This document shows positions 19,319 through 28,214 of a DNA stretch of 64,000 nt, in pieces. The notes beneath the pieces were generated by a model, which searched no databases, was not told the DNA's origin, and saw only the letters and a program-made list of their open reading frames with translations. The DNA comes from Nostoc sp. S4 (lineage in GTDB: Bacteria > Cyanobacteriota > Cyanobacteriia > Cyanobacteriales > Nostocaceae), in NCBI GenBank assembly GCA_029379225.1, contig JAQYWR010000013.1, positions 1 to 64,000 on the forward strand, given 5' to 3'. How positions within the stretch are numbered: the stretch's first letter is position 1; each line of letters starts with the position of its first letter. The translations under genes and the position numbers were made by a program.

Positions 19319-19654
19319 ATGAAAAAAATTATTAAAGTCATACTGTTAGGCGTAGTAATCTTCACCTTTGCCTTCAGTAGTCCGGCTTTAGCCGTAGATG
19401 CTGCTAATGGAGCTAAAGTATTTAGTGGTAATTGTGCTTCTTGTCATGCAGGTGGCAAGAATTTAGTTCAAGCTAATAAAAACTTGAAGAAAGAGGCTTT
19501 GGAAAAATATGGTTTATACTCAGCAGAGGCGATTATTACCCAAATTACAAAAGGTAAAAATGCCATGCCTGCTTTTGGCAATCGTTTAAAACCCGAGCAG
19601 ATTGAAGATGTAACTGCTTATGTGCTTTCACAAGCAGATAAAGATTGGAAGTAG
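19319..19654 (+). CDS. petJ: cytochrome c6 (c553), soluble photosynthetic electron carrier
   Basis: A 111-aa precursor. The signal peptide is [20 protein letters not shown], ending SSPALA, and the mature protein begins [10 protein letters not shown]. The heme site is CASCH and the sixth ligand is the Met of [10 protein letters not shown]. The C-terminal helix [18 protein letters not shown] is typical of the family. In the thylakoid lumen it carries electrons from cytochrome b6f to photosystem I, replacing plastocyanin when copper is low, and also to terminal oxidase. The ATG at 19319 is chosen because it gives a clean signal peptide. An in-frame upstream ATG at 19226 would add an implausible 31 residues. 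Confidence 0.93.
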   Translation: MKKIIKVILLGVVIFTFAFSSPALAVDAANGAKVFSGNCASCHAGGKNLVQANKNLKKEALEKYGLYSAEAIITQITKGKNAMPAFGNRLKPEQIEDVTAYVLSQADKDWK

Positions 19655-19682
19655 AACTAAAATCTGACTTCAAAAATTAACT

Positions 19683-19799
19683 AATTCGTAATTCGTAATT
19701 TTAGGGTTTAAGTCCCTCCACTAAATTTTTCAATTAGTGGTCTTAAATTAGTTGAGATCTAAATCTCCAACTAATTTAACTACGAATTACGAATTACTT
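19683..19799. repeat. nested inverted-repeat unit (three-hairpin cruciform)
   Basis: The outer arms ATTCGTAATTCGTAATT (left) and AATTACGAATTAC-type sequence (right, ending at 19797) can pair. Inside are two more hairpins, CCACTAA...TTAGTGG and TTAGTTGGAGATT-like TTAGTTGAG...CTCCAACTAA. The layout is that of a small mobile palindromic unit. It sits 28 bases after the petJ stop, so it may also act as a terminator, although no T-run follows. Confidence 0.5.
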
Positions 19800-20100
19800 T
19801 AATTATGCTTTCTTAATTTTTAGGAAAATTAGAGTTATTAGTACATAATCACTGAATAAGTTTTAATCTACTCAACACTCAAGACTTAACAGTCAGCATT
19901 GAGTTTGGTAAACATTACACAAACACTACATACCTTTAACTATTTATGCAGACCTACTAACTTAACGATTCCTCAACAACAAGATTGCCAAATTTTTTAA
20001 CCTGTCTGTAATCTGAAGCCAGGAAAATATGACAGCCTGTCTTTTGACACAATTTCAATACTATAGCAACAATAACACTTAATGACTATTTTTACTTAGT

Positions 20101-22206
20101 GTGAGAGAAAAGGTGAAAAAAGATTTTTTGTTGCTAACAGTAGGTTTACCGAGTTTATTGATAGCGTTTCCTAGCTTTGCTGACGATCTTGAAATTAAGC
20201 AGAGAAATACGGTTAAATCAACTGAGGCTATTTCAGATATTCCTAGTTTGAGTGAAATTAAGCTACTCATCACTAATGCTGAATTATTAACTCAACAACC
20301 TGCACAAAATAAAATTGAGCCAGAAACTCAGCCGGAAATCGAGTCAGAACATAGTGATGATGCAGACATTAACATAGAAGCGATCGCAGAACCAGACAAT
20401 CTCCCTCAGTCTACACCAACTTATGTAATTGAAAAAGAAGAAATTGAAAAGCAAGGTGCAACCAGTTTAGCTGATGTTTTGAAAAGAATGCCTGGTTTTG
20501 CTATCAATGATGTTGGTCATGGTGCAGATACTCACACAGGAACATATTACCGAGGAGCCTCAATTAATCAGTCTGTATTTCTGATTAATGGGAGACCAAT
20601 TAACAATAATGTCAACACTTATCATGGTGGGACTGATTTAAATAGCATTCCTGTAGAAGCTATTGAGCGAGTAGAATTATATAGCGGGACAGCTTCGGCT
20701 TTGTATGGCTCCTCAGCCTTCGGGGGAGTTGTGAATATTATCACCAAAGAAGGTTATGGACAGCCAAAATTTTCTGGAAGTACAGAATTTGGCTCATTGA
20801 GTTTAAATAATCAACAAGTAAGTTATGGGGGTTCGGCTAGTTCTGTAAAATACAACTTCAGCTTTGAAAGGTTCTTTACAGATAACCGTTATCGCATTCC
20901 TGTAGGTGCAGCAAATCGTGATAGTCAAGGGTATTTATCAAATGCTGACACAGCTACAAGTACTTACTTTGGTAATATTAATCTAGATTTAGATAAAAAA
21001 AATTCTTTAAATTTAGATATTACTAAACTCAGCAGTCGTCGCGGTCTAATTTATTTTGGTTTTCCTCTTCAGCAAGATAGATTAGACCACGATGGTTTAA
21101 ATATTGGCTTATCTTGGAAAACTCGACTTGGTAATGGGGAAAGTTCTAATCTGACAACTTCAATTGGTTATAACCAAGATTATTTCAGTACCTATGGACC
21201 GACAGGAGCTTTTTATCGTACAGGAGTTTTAGATACACAACAACTCACAGCCAGAGTAGATCATGAATGGAAAATTACTACCAATAATAAATTGCGTTGG
21301 GGTTTAGATTTGAAAAACACCGACTTAAACGGTGATGTTTTAAGTACAATTCCTACTAGAATTGGTAATAACGAAACTGAAAATAGAAGTTTGTTCAATA
21401 CAGCTTTATTTGCTGTCAATACTTTGAATATTGGTGAAAGTTTTCTGGTAGATTTAGGACTACGACAAAGCTTTGACAGCGAGTTTGGAAATTATCTCAA
21501 TCCTAGTGTTGGTTTACGTTATGCCGTTACACCAATAGTAGCAGTGCGTGGAAGTTGGGCTGGAGGACAACGCAATCCTGGGTTAGATCAGTTATATGTT
21601 TATGATACGGTTCATGGTTGGGAACCTAACCCTAATTTAGAACCAGAAGTTGGCTCCACTTGGACTGCGGGAGTAGATGTCAGATTTTCTCACAATTTGA
21701 GCGGACAGTTTACTTACTTTGGTAGTAGTATACGCGATCGCCTGGGAGTTATCGCAGGAAGATGGGAAAACATTGGATTAGTAGATACCAATGGTTTAGA
21801 AGCTGCATTGCAATTAAAAATTGCTGCTGGCTGGTCAACTTTTCTCAACTATACTTATACAGATGCCCAAATTAAAACAGGCTCAGAAAGAGGTTTACAG
21901 TTAGGTTTAATTCCTTACTCTGTACTTCAAACTGGTATAGGTTATGAAAATTCAGGTTGGCAAGCTAACTTATACGTTACTTACAACAGTGGCGCTCGCA
22001 GATCTGTTTTTAATAACCCTGATGACAGAATTACAGATTTTGCGCCATCTTTTGTGAATTTAGATTTCACTGGTCGTATACCTTTAACTAGCAATTTAGG
22101 ACTCACAGTTTACCTAGAAAATCTACTAGGTGAGCAATATGAGCGAGTTAATCGCATATATAGCCCTGGTTTTACTTTTCGTGTAGGTTTAAGCGCAAGT
22201 TTGTAG
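20101..22206 (+). CDS. TonB-dependent outer-membrane receptor
   Basis: A 701-aa outer-membrane transporter for energised uptake of a metal complex such as a siderophore or cobalamin. The signal peptide ends IAFPSFADD. A short cyanobacterial linker with IPSLSEIKLLITNAE follows. The plug domain (about 105-225) has YVIEKEEIEKQGATSLADVL, YRGASINQSVFLINGRPIN and VERVELYSG-type text (IERVELYSGTASALYGSSAF). The 22-strand barrel ends in the usual aromatic C-terminal strand region (SPGFTFRVGLSASL). The substrate is not determined: no inner-membrane ABC genes or AraC regulator adjoin it. The start is a GTG at 20101; another GTG at 20113 is possible. A Fur site was looked for and not convincingly found. 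Confidence 0.9.
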   Translation: MREKVKKDFLLLTVGLPSLLIAFPSFADDLEIKQRNTVKSTEAISDIPSLSEIKLLITNAELLTQQPAQNKIEPETQPEIESEHSDDADINIEAIAEPDNLPQSTPTYVIEKEEIEKQGATSLADVLKRMPGFAINDVGHGADTHTGTYYRGASINQSVFLINGRPINNNVNTYHGGTDLNSIPVEAIERVELYSGTASALYGSSAFGGVVNIITKEGYGQPKFSGSTEFGSLSLNNQQVSYGGSASSVKYNFSFERFFTDNRYRIPVGAANRDSQGYLSNADTATSTYFGNINLDLDKKNSLNLDITKLSSRRGLIYFGFPLQQDRLDHDGLNIGLSWKTRLGNGESSNLTTSIGYNQDYFSTYGPTGAFYRTGVLDTQQLTARVDHEWKITTNNKLRWGLDLKNTDLNGDVLSTIPTRIGNNETENRSLFNTALFAVNTLNIGESFLVDLGLRQSFDSEFGNYLNPSVGLRYAVTPIVAVRGSWAGGQRNPGLDQLYVYDTVHGWEPNPNLEPEVGSTWTAGVDVRFSHNLSGQFTYFGSSIRDRLGVIAGRWENIGLVDTNGLEAALQLKIAAGWSTFLNYTYTDAQIKTGSERGLQLGLIPYSVLQTGIGYENSGWQANLYVTYNSGARRSVFNNPDDRITDFAPSFVNLDFTGRIPLTSNLGLTVYLENLLGEQYERVNRIYSPGFTFRVGLSASL

Positions 22207-22207
22207 G

Positions 22208-22306
22208 TATAGCAGGAGGCAGAGGCAGAAGGCAGAAAATAAAACTATTACTATTCCTAGCTTTCACGCTTGTCATTATGTCCTAAAGCGTGTGACTACG
22301 GCTATA
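22208..22306. repeat. interspersed repeat, copy A
   Basis: About 99 bases running from TATAGCAGGAGGC to GTGTGACTACGGCTATA. The central block TTGTCATTATGTCCTAAAG is conserved. The segment is present again in inverted orientation at 38723-38816. It begins immediately after the TonB-receptor stop codon. Confidence 0.75.
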
Positions 22307-22562
22307 ACTATGAACATAGTAGGATAGCACAACTGTGTTACCCTACCTATGTACAAATGAAAATCACTATATTATTTATAATCATTAACAATATTAGAGC
22401 GGCTAACGCATCTTACTTAAAATTTACTTACTTCAGCTAGATTTAGCTTTCCAAATTTTTATATAAGTTGGGGATTTGGGCGGCAAATTTTACTTAATTA
22501 AGTGCTATTCTAGCCTACTTAAGATTTACTTTTAATTCCAAAATCTAAAATCCAAAATTATC

Positions 22563-22859
22563 ATGAGAGCGAGAATTGAAAATAAAATAATTTTTATCCA
22601 TCATGAAGATTTGCCAGAGTTTAAAAAGGGTGGTTCTGTGGTCAGAAATTCTTATTTCTGGGCGCTACGTTCAATTGCTGGTCAAGCTTCACGTTATCGT
22701 GATTGGGAATACGAACCAGAGGTTTGGCTGGCGCTTTCACGAATGCTGTTATCGTTTGCTGAATCTGGGTATTTAGGTTATAGAGAGACTATGTTAGAGT
22801 TTCCTTTGTCTCAAGGAGAAATTCCGGATGTACTGCGAAATGTATCCACTTGGGAGTAG
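22563..22859 (+). CDS. conserved hypothetical protein, 98 aa
   Basis: A small soluble protein with no signal peptide or membrane segment. Its composition is normal and tryptophan-rich (DWEYEPEVW), with the text SYFWALRSIAGQASRYRDW. It reads like a real cyanobacterial gene: no low complexity, sensible codon use and a clean start. I do not recognise the family and assign no function. It is single, flanked by repeat DNA on both sides. The AATCTAAAATCCAAAATT repeat ends three bases before its start codon, leaving no Shine-Dalgarno site. Confidence 0.6.
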   Translation: MRARIENKIIFIHHEDLPEFKKGGSVVRNSYFWALRSIAGQASRYRDWEYEPEVWLALSRMLLSFAESGYLGYRETMLEFPLSQGEIPDVLRNVSTWE

Positions 22860-22902
22860 TACCGATTTTGGGTTTTATGAAAAGTTGAGCTAGGCGGTTA
22901 AC

Positions 22903-22923
22903 TGTTGACCGTTGACTGTTGAC
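22903..22923. repeat. heptanucleotide STRR, three units of TGTTGAC-type
   Basis: TGTTGAC, CGTTGAC and TGTTGAC occur head to tail, and the following bases decay from the pattern. It is the same class of repeat as the heptamers at 18311 and 35634, with a different core. Confidence 0.7.
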
Positions 22924-23234
22924 TTTCAACAGCGGGATATTTTTTATTTGTCAGTCCTTAAATCAAGTTTATGACTCGTAATCTCATGTCTGCCTAATCA
23001 CTTGTCAAAAAACTCTCGGCGTCTGGTGTGTCCCTGCGTCCGCCGTACCCCTGCTCTTAAGAGTTAGACCAAATACCAAACTCCAGGTAAGTTTCACTTC
23101 CATGCAGCACCAGTTTTCTTTATTAAAAAATCTCAACTCGTTTTGTACTTTAGCGATCGCACCAATAAAAATCAAGTTTGGACTATTTTTAAGCGACAAA
23201 CAGAAAGCATGGTTAGTGAATGAAATTAACGTAG

Positions 23235-23372
23235 CTAATTGACCAAGAGAACCAAGGGGTAGAAATTTACCGCCCAGAAAAAGATGTTAAAATTATGCGA
23301 TCGCCTGCTAGTTTATCAGGAGAGGATGTATTGCTTTGGCTGATGTTCTATTTATTACAAATTTTGAGTTAA
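23235..23372 (+). pseudogene. remnant of a Uma2-family (DUF820) endonuclease-like gene
   Basis: The frame reads VEIYRPEKDVKIMRSPASLS followed by GEDVL. This is the usual C-terminal wording of Uma2 proteins (VxIYR ... L.SP..LSGEDVLPGF). The reading then diverges (LWLMFYLLQILS, stop), consistent with a frameshift or truncation, and no N-terminal portion with the PD-(D/E)xK core is present. Uma2 genes are multicopy in cyanobacteria. Confidence 0.55.
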
Positions 23373-23487
23373 GTGATGTATCTCGACGATGCGATCCCTT
23401 GATTCAGCAGGAGAAATAACTCGAAATTTTATGTTATTATATGTACTAAGTCATACTACTTTACTGAAAAAATAATTCAATATTTGC

Positions 23488-23516
23488 TTGCAAGCGTAAA
23501 CACAATAGTGTATAAT
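23488..23516 (+). promoter_or_regulatory. sigma-70-type promoter for the small basic ORF/RNA
   Basis: TTGCAA (23488-23493) and TATAAT (23511-23516) are separated by exactly 17 bases. A perfect -10 hexamer in this position predicts a transcript beginning near 23523, about 35 bases before the small basic reading frame. Confidence 0.6.
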
Positions 23517-23558
23517 TTTATATAAAAATAATATTTATTATTAAAAAGGTGAAAAATC

Positions 23559-23765
23559 ATGCGACTAAAGAGATGGGAATCTCCCCGTAAAGAAGGTAGG
23601 AACGATAAAGGTAGAGGTGGTTCTGCCAGGAAGCGGCAACTTAGAAAACAAAGGCAAATGTTACTGCAAAGATTTAAGAAAGATAACAAGCCAGACGAGA
23701 GCAAAAATCATAGAGTGGGGGAAGATAAGTTTATCTTCCCCTTGTTTTTTGATTATTCCTTTTAG
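23559..23765 (+). CDS. small highly basic protein (68 aa) or dual-function small RNA
   Basis: The frame starts 8 bases after AAAGGTG, a good ribosome site, and sits downstream of a good promoter. It is rich in Arg and Lys (RLKRWESPRKEGRNDKGRGG, ARKRQLRKQRQ), suggesting nucleic-acid binding. I recognise no family. Oddly, a strong intrinsic terminator (23718-23741 plus T-run) lies before the stop codon at 23763-23765. A transcript ending there would lack a stop. Either readthrough occurs, or the functional product is the RNA. The final 14 residues (EDKFIFPLFF...) are simply the translation of the hairpin. Confidence 0.45.
   Translation: MRLKRWESPRKEGRNDKGRGGSARKRQLRKQRQMLLQRFKKDNKPDESKNHRVGEDKFIFPLFFDYSF
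23718..23741 (+). terminator. rho-independent terminator inside the 3' end of the small basic ORF
   Basis: A perfect 11-bp stem, GGGGAAGATAA with TTATCTTCCCC around a two-base gap (a larger loop in practice), is followed by TTGTTTTTT. Confidence 0.85.
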
Positions 23766-24402
23766 CAAGAGATAAAAATTATAAATTCAATCAATAATAT
23801 TAAAAAAACTATAAAAAATCATCATTCTATTTTTGAAATAATTCACTTGGCGGCAATAAACTCAATTCAATTACGAAATGCTAATAGGCTTAAAACTTTT
23901 ATCAATGACTATTGATAAACAAAAAATTACAGCCCTCGCGAGTTAGCTATAATTGCACTGAACGCTCAATAATTACAATCCAACCTTTGAAATACATACT
24001 TACATTTAAAATCATCAAACTAACTCTCTGGTATTTTTCTTGACTTTAAATTGATAAAATGTAGCAAATTTAACCCCAGATTATCTATAAGATATAGTAA
24101 TTTATCACAATTGTAATGCTTGCATGAATCAATCAAAAATTAATTGTGAAGGAAGTATGAATTTTGTCAAACCGCGTCTGAAATCTCCTGATTAAACCAG
24201 TAAACTAAAACACAGCAGCAAATAATTCTAGTATTACCAAGAAAGCCAAAAGTGTACTGAGAAGGCAATTGCACCTCCATGTGTTAACTTCCAACGATGA
24301 CACAAGCCTGCAAAAGGCTACGAGTTATCTAATCTGAATAGTTTAATATTCAGAATGGTCGAGGTAATCTATGGATTCTTTTCTTGGACACAGGAGTTAT
24401 TT
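23766..24402. other. intergenic ahead of the WecG-like gene, no gene seen
   Basis: About 640 AT-rich bases. No tRNA, repeat family or conserved leader was recognised. The last 100 bases contain small hairpins such as GCCTGCAAAAGGC, but no known riboswitch motif. Confidence 0.45.
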
Positions 24403-25200
24403 ATGATGGCAAGAGTGCTTCTACCTACTCAAAAAGTGCTTGATTTTCCTATTACAGCTCTACGCTTTGACGACCAAGTGCAAACAATACTGAAGTGGGC
24501 AAGTCAGCGTGAGAGTAAAAGTGTATACGTAGCAAATGTACATATGCTGATTGAAGCTCATTGGAATCCAGAGTTTGCCAGCCTATTACGAAATGCAGAT
24601 ATAGTTACTCCTGATGGTATGCCTCTTGTCTGGATGATGCGAAAAATGGGATCGCCCTATCAAGATCGTGTAGCGGGGATGGATATTTTTTTAGCATTGT
24701 GTCAGTTATCTCAAATAGAAAATCTCAGTATTTTCTTTTTAGGTTCTCAACTAGAAATTCTTTCTAGGATGGAAAAAAGGTTAGAGCGGGAATTTCCTCA
24801 AATGAAGATTGCGGCTATGGAACCTCTACCCTTTCGTCCCCTGACTGAAGGTGAAGATGAAGCTTTGATTCAAAAGATTAACTCTAGTGGCGCCAACGCT
24901 GTCTTAGTATCTCTAGGATGTCCAAAACAAGAAAATTGGATAGCTCAACATAAAGGCAAAATACAAGCCGTGATGATTGGACTGGGTGGAGTTTTCCCAG
25001 TTTATGCAGGAATTCATAAGCGCGCACCCCGGATAATTCGTGACTTAGGACTTGAATGGCTGTATCGATGGATTCAAGAACCACGTAGGCTTTGTGGTCG
25101 TTATTCTAAAACCATTCCCCTATTTATCTGGTTAGCTACTAAGCAACTACTATCATCCAGTCGTATTGGAGCGGTCTTTCTGCAAGAGACTGGAGATTAA
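24403..25200 (+). CDS. WecG/TagA/CpsF family glycosyltransferase (GT26)
   Basis: A 265-aa membrane-associated transferase. It adds a ManNAc(A)-type or other sugar to a lipid-linked GlcNAc acceptor in teichoic-acid, enterobacterial-common-antigen or exopolysaccharide synthesis. Family blocks are VANVHMLIEAHWNPEF, NADIVTPDGMPLVW, RVAGMDIF, VSLGCPKQENWIAQHKG and IGLGGVFPVYAGIHKRAPR. The catalytic Asp of TPDGMP and the R-A-P block are intact. The ATG at 24403 is preferred because CAGGAG lies about 7 bases upstream; the frame is open back to 24355. Two other surface-polysaccharide-type genes follow, though 580 bases away. Confidence 0.9.
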   Translation: MMARVLLPTQKVLDFPITALRFDDQVQTILKWASQRESKSVYVANVHMLIEAHWNPEFASLLRNADIVTPDGMPLVWMMRKMGSPYQDRVAGMDIFLALCQLSQIENLSIFFLGSQLEILSRMEKRLEREFPQMKIAAMEPLPFRPLTEGEDEALIQKINSSGANAVLVSLGCPKQENWIAQHKGKIQAVMIGLGGVFPVYAGIHKRAPRIIRDLGLEWLYRWIQEPRRLCGRYSKTIPLFIWLATKQLLSSSRIGAVFLQETGD

Positions 25201-25779
25201 GAAGCCCTATAATATAAATCGCAATCTGTTTTATTTCAAATTCTAAAAGACTAAATTATCAGTGAATTTTCTATAAAATTTTTCTTCAATGACTATATTT
25301 TACAAAAAGATTATGGTAAACTTTTTAAAAAGAATAATTACTATAAATAGAGAGTATTTTGACAAAAACTATGACAATATCTAGTAAATAATGAAATTAA
25401 ATTTGAGTTGGATCAAAATCAGCTACTTTTAGTTTAATTATAAATAATATACTAAAATACCTAAATATAAATAATATAAATCAAACTTATGATAAAAATC
25501 TTTCTAAACAATGTCATTTTAAATGTTATAAAAAGTTAAAAATACCAAACGGGTTTTATAGTTATTTACTTCCTCTTAATCAGTTAATTAATCAATAAAA
25601 CTTTTGCTTGAGTTGCATGAGTATCTATTTTTATTAGATTTGTGCAGAGTTGTTAAATCAAGGATATACAAAAATCAAAGTTCACTACCTGTATTTTAGA
25701 GATTGCAGAAATAACTAGAACGATTAGTAAGAGCCATCGATTTGATATTGAATTTATAGTTTATCTAGAGAGAGCGAAG
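25201..25779. other. very AT-rich intergenic DNA, no gene seen
   Basis: About 580 bases, mostly A/T, with no supported frame, repeat or RNA. It separates the WecG-like gene from the pyruvyl-transferase pair and probably holds that pair's promoter. Confidence 0.45.
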
Positions 25780-26880
25780 ATGAAAATTGGAATTTTAACT
25801 TTTCACCATGTCAATAATTATGGAGCAACACTCCAAGCTTGTGCGCTGTGGAGTTTTCTTAATAGCCAAGGCTATGATGTTGAAATAATAGACTATCGAC
25901 CGATAAAGATAGTATGGATATATCTCAGACCTTTAATTCCGCTCAAAAATATAAAAAAAGTCTTTGTCAATATTCCCAGAGCTTGGAAAATGAGACAATT
26001 CTTACTTTCTCATGTGAAATTGAGCCATAAAAAATTTTACAATAAAGAAGGCTTACAATACTATCATGATAAGTATGACGTAGTAATATGTGGCAGTGAC
26101 CAAGTATGGTGTATAGATTCGATTAGAAGTTTTGATTCTGCTTTTTTTTTAGATTTTGTTAGCAATCAAACTACTCGAAAGATAAGTTATGCTGCAAGTT
26201 TTGGTAATACAGTAAATTTAAGAAGTTATCAAAAACAAATCTCCGAGCTAATTAAGCAATTTCAAACTATTTTAGTTCGTGATTCTAATAGTTTAAAAGT
26301 TATTAATAAAGAATGCGATCGAGAAGCGAGAAAAGTTTTAGATCCTACTTTTCTAATTAATTATGACGCTATTAAAATTAATCCAAAAATTAAAGAAAAA
26401 TATCTTTTGTTATATATGCATGGTGAAATAGAACCAGAGGAAGAAGACTTTATAAAATTACTGGCGAAATCTGAAAATCTAACTATAGTTTCAGTCGATC
26501 AACCTAATCGATTAGCACAAATAAATCTAGAAAGCGCTAGTCCAGGAGAATGGGTTGGGCTATATAGCCAAGCAGATTACATCATGACTAATACTTTTCA
26601 CGGCACTATATTTTCTATTATTTTTAATAAACCTTTTAGTGTATTTGTTAGGAGTGATAAAAATAATAAAGTAACAGATTTACTGATTGATTTACAATTG
26701 GATAATCGTATATTTTCGGTGGAGCAAAAAACTAAATTACTTAATAAACAAATATTTGATATTGATTACGAATCAGTATCTAAAATACTAGAAACAAAAA
26801 TTAACGAATCCAAAAAGGATTTACTTGAAGCAATTTCAAAAGGAAAATCGAATAGTAAAACTGATGTACGATCTAATTAG
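25780..26880 (+). CDS. polysaccharide pyruvyl transferase family protein
   Basis: A 366-aa protein of the CsaB/WcaK family, which transfers pyruvate from phosphoenolpyruvate to sugars of surface polysaccharides as a ketal. The N-terminus, MKIGILTFHHVNNYGATLQA, is the family hallmark. It is followed by VVICGSDQVW, FFLDFV, ISYAASFG and the C-terminal MTNTFHGTIFSIIFNKPF block. It is preceded by a GAGAG ribosome site and followed 14 bases later by a MurB-like gene, so the two are probably co-transcribed. The base composition is strikingly AT-rich with low-GC codon choice, compared with the genes around 44-46 kb, which hints at transfer. Confidence 0.88.
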   Translation: MKIGILTFHHVNNYGATLQACALWSFLNSQGYDVEIIDYRPIKIVWIYLRPLIPLKNIKKVFVNIPRAWKMRQFLLSHVKLSHKKFYNKEGLQYYHDKYDVVICGSDQVWCIDSIRSFDSAFFLDFVSNQTTRKISYAASFGNTVNLRSYQKQISELIKQFQTILVRDSNSLKVINKECDREARKVLDPTFLINYDAIKINPKIKEKYLLLYMHGEIEPEEEDFIKLLAKSENLTIVSVDQPNRLAQINLESASPGEWVGLYSQADYIMTNTFHGTIFSIIFNKPFSVFVRSDKNNKVTDLLIDLQLDNRIFSVEQKTKLLNKQIFDIDYESVSKILETKINESKKDLLEAISKGKSNSKTDVRSN

Positions 26881-26894
26881 GAGTAAAAATTAAT

Positions 26895-27740
26895 ATGTCT
26901 AATTTAAAGATTAAATCTTTAACGTCAAATAGTCTTTCGCACTATAGAACTCGACATAACTTTGAGCGAGTAGGAGAGATTACTAGTGTTGACGATCTGC
27001 AAGAATACTGTAATTGGGCTAAAGAAAATAAAGTAAATATTTACATAATTGGAAACGGCTCTAACACGCTATTTGTGAGAAAGAATGTTCAATCATTGGT
27101 TTTAAAAAATAAACTACCTAAGTACATAAATCCTCTAGCTGAAAGTAGATTAGAAGTTTCTTCTTCTATTTCAATTATGGAAGTATTAAAGTACTGTTAC
27201 CAAAACTCAATGAATTCTTTTTATTATCTTGCGTCTGTACCAGCAACTATTGGTGGTGCATTAGCAATGAATGCTGGTAGAGGAAGGCAATATGGATGTA
27301 CAATATATGACTTTGTTGAAAGCGTAACTTTCTTTGAGGATGGATGTATAAAAACACTTGATAAGAGCCAAATTGTACAAGATTATCGACAAACTATATT
27401 TACTGGTATGCACTCAAAACTGATATTAAGTGCAGTTTTCCAGTTTGAACGAATAGAATTTACTGAAAATCCGATAATTTCAAGACAACTTTGGGCAAAA
27501 GAACATCAAGATAATATAGCACCTAACTGTGGCACAGTATTCAAAACTGCTAATTATACAATCCTTCAAAAGTTCAGAGGTATGCTTATAGGTAAAGCTA
27601 TGTTTTCAACTAAAACAAGTAATTGGATACTGACCAAATCAGAAAGTAGCTATTCTATAGTTTTACTAATTAAAATAGTTAAGATGTTACACCTTTTAAC
27701 TGGACAAAAAATTGAACTCGAATTAATTGAGATTGATTAA
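26895..27740 (+). CDS. MurB-like FAD-binding UDP-N-acetylenolpyruvoylglucosamine reductase paralogue
   Basis: A 281-aa flavoprotein of the MurB fold. The PP-loop IIGNGSNTLFV, the flavin site VPATIGGALAMNAGR and the MurB C-terminal domain (MLIGKAMFSTKTSNWIL ... QKIELELIEID) are present. MurB reduces the enolpyruvyl ether of UDP-GlcNAc to UDP-MurNAc with NADPH. The catalytic serine region, YRxSxF in MurB, reads YRQTIF here, with Thr in place of Ser. The position next to a pyruvyl transferase suggests a dedicated paralogue for reducing an enolpyruvyl-sugar in surface glycan synthesis, rather than the housekeeping enzyme. This is inference; the housekeeping murB is not in the window. Confidence 0.8.
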   Translation: MSNLKIKSLTSNSLSHYRTRHNFERVGEITSVDDLQEYCNWAKENKVNIYIIGNGSNTLFVRKNVQSLVLKNKLPKYINPLAESRLEVSSSISIMEVLKYCYQNSMNSFYYLASVPATIGGALAMNAGRGRQYGCTIYDFVESVTFFEDGCIKTLDKSQIVQDYRQTIFTGMHSKLILSAVFQFERIEFTENPIISRQLWAKEHQDNIAPNCGTVFKTANYTILQKFRGMLIGKAMFSTKTSNWILTKSESSYSIVLLIKIVKMLHLLTGQKIELELIEID

Positions 27741-28214
27741 TTTTTTGAAAAAACTGTGTAATGCTTGAGGCAAGATTTTTTGAGTGCATCGCCTGTCTAC
27801 AGCACTGCTAGTTGATTTTTGAAGATACTTCTGATGACATATCAACAAGCGATCGCTCAGAATAGACTTAGTTATAAAAAGCGAATAAAAAGTAAGGTAT
27901 ATTCGTTTTTTATACTTGTTTGTGGAATTCTCTTGTGAATGAATAGGTTGAAAATCAGCGATGGAGAGTAGAGAGTAGGGAAAATAAATTTTCATTGCTC
28001 TTTCTGAACGCAGCTCATGGGGTATTTTACATCAGTCAATGTTTTGGATATCGAACTACAGAGAAATGTAATGTTATCTAAAATACAGATAAAAAGAGGA
28101 AAGGGGCTAGGGCAGTCTACTATATGTATGTAAAAACCGACGATTTCAAATCAACTATTAAAGTACTTGACATTAACCCATGACTAACTGTTATATTAAG
28201 TAGGGTGAAGTTGT
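27741..28214. other. intergenic, no gene seen
   Basis: About 470 bases with one HIP1 site. A 90-codon minus-strand frame (27723-27995) overlaps the end of the MurB-like gene and shows no recognisable features. The promoter of the tRNA gene must lie near 28150-28210. Confidence 0.45.

Larger units (their letters stand above)
22860..23487. other. intergenic with repeats and a Uma2 remnant
   Basis: It holds a three-unit heptamer STRR (22903-22923) and a decayed Uma2-type fragment (23235-23372). Short C-rich stretches occur around 23030-23055. No intact gene was found. Confidence 0.5.

Noticed and set aside
19980-20050. Possible cobalamin riboswitch ahead of the TonB-dependent receptor (GAAGCCAGGAAAATATGACAG looks like the 3' B12-box region).
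   Set aside because: The rest of the aptamer (the GGGAA...GGTG...CCGCCACTG blocks) is absent upstream, so the match is too short to support.
27723-27995. A 90-codon minus-strand frame overlapping the end of the MurB-like gene.
   Set aside because: No recognisable features and it overlaps a supported gene.
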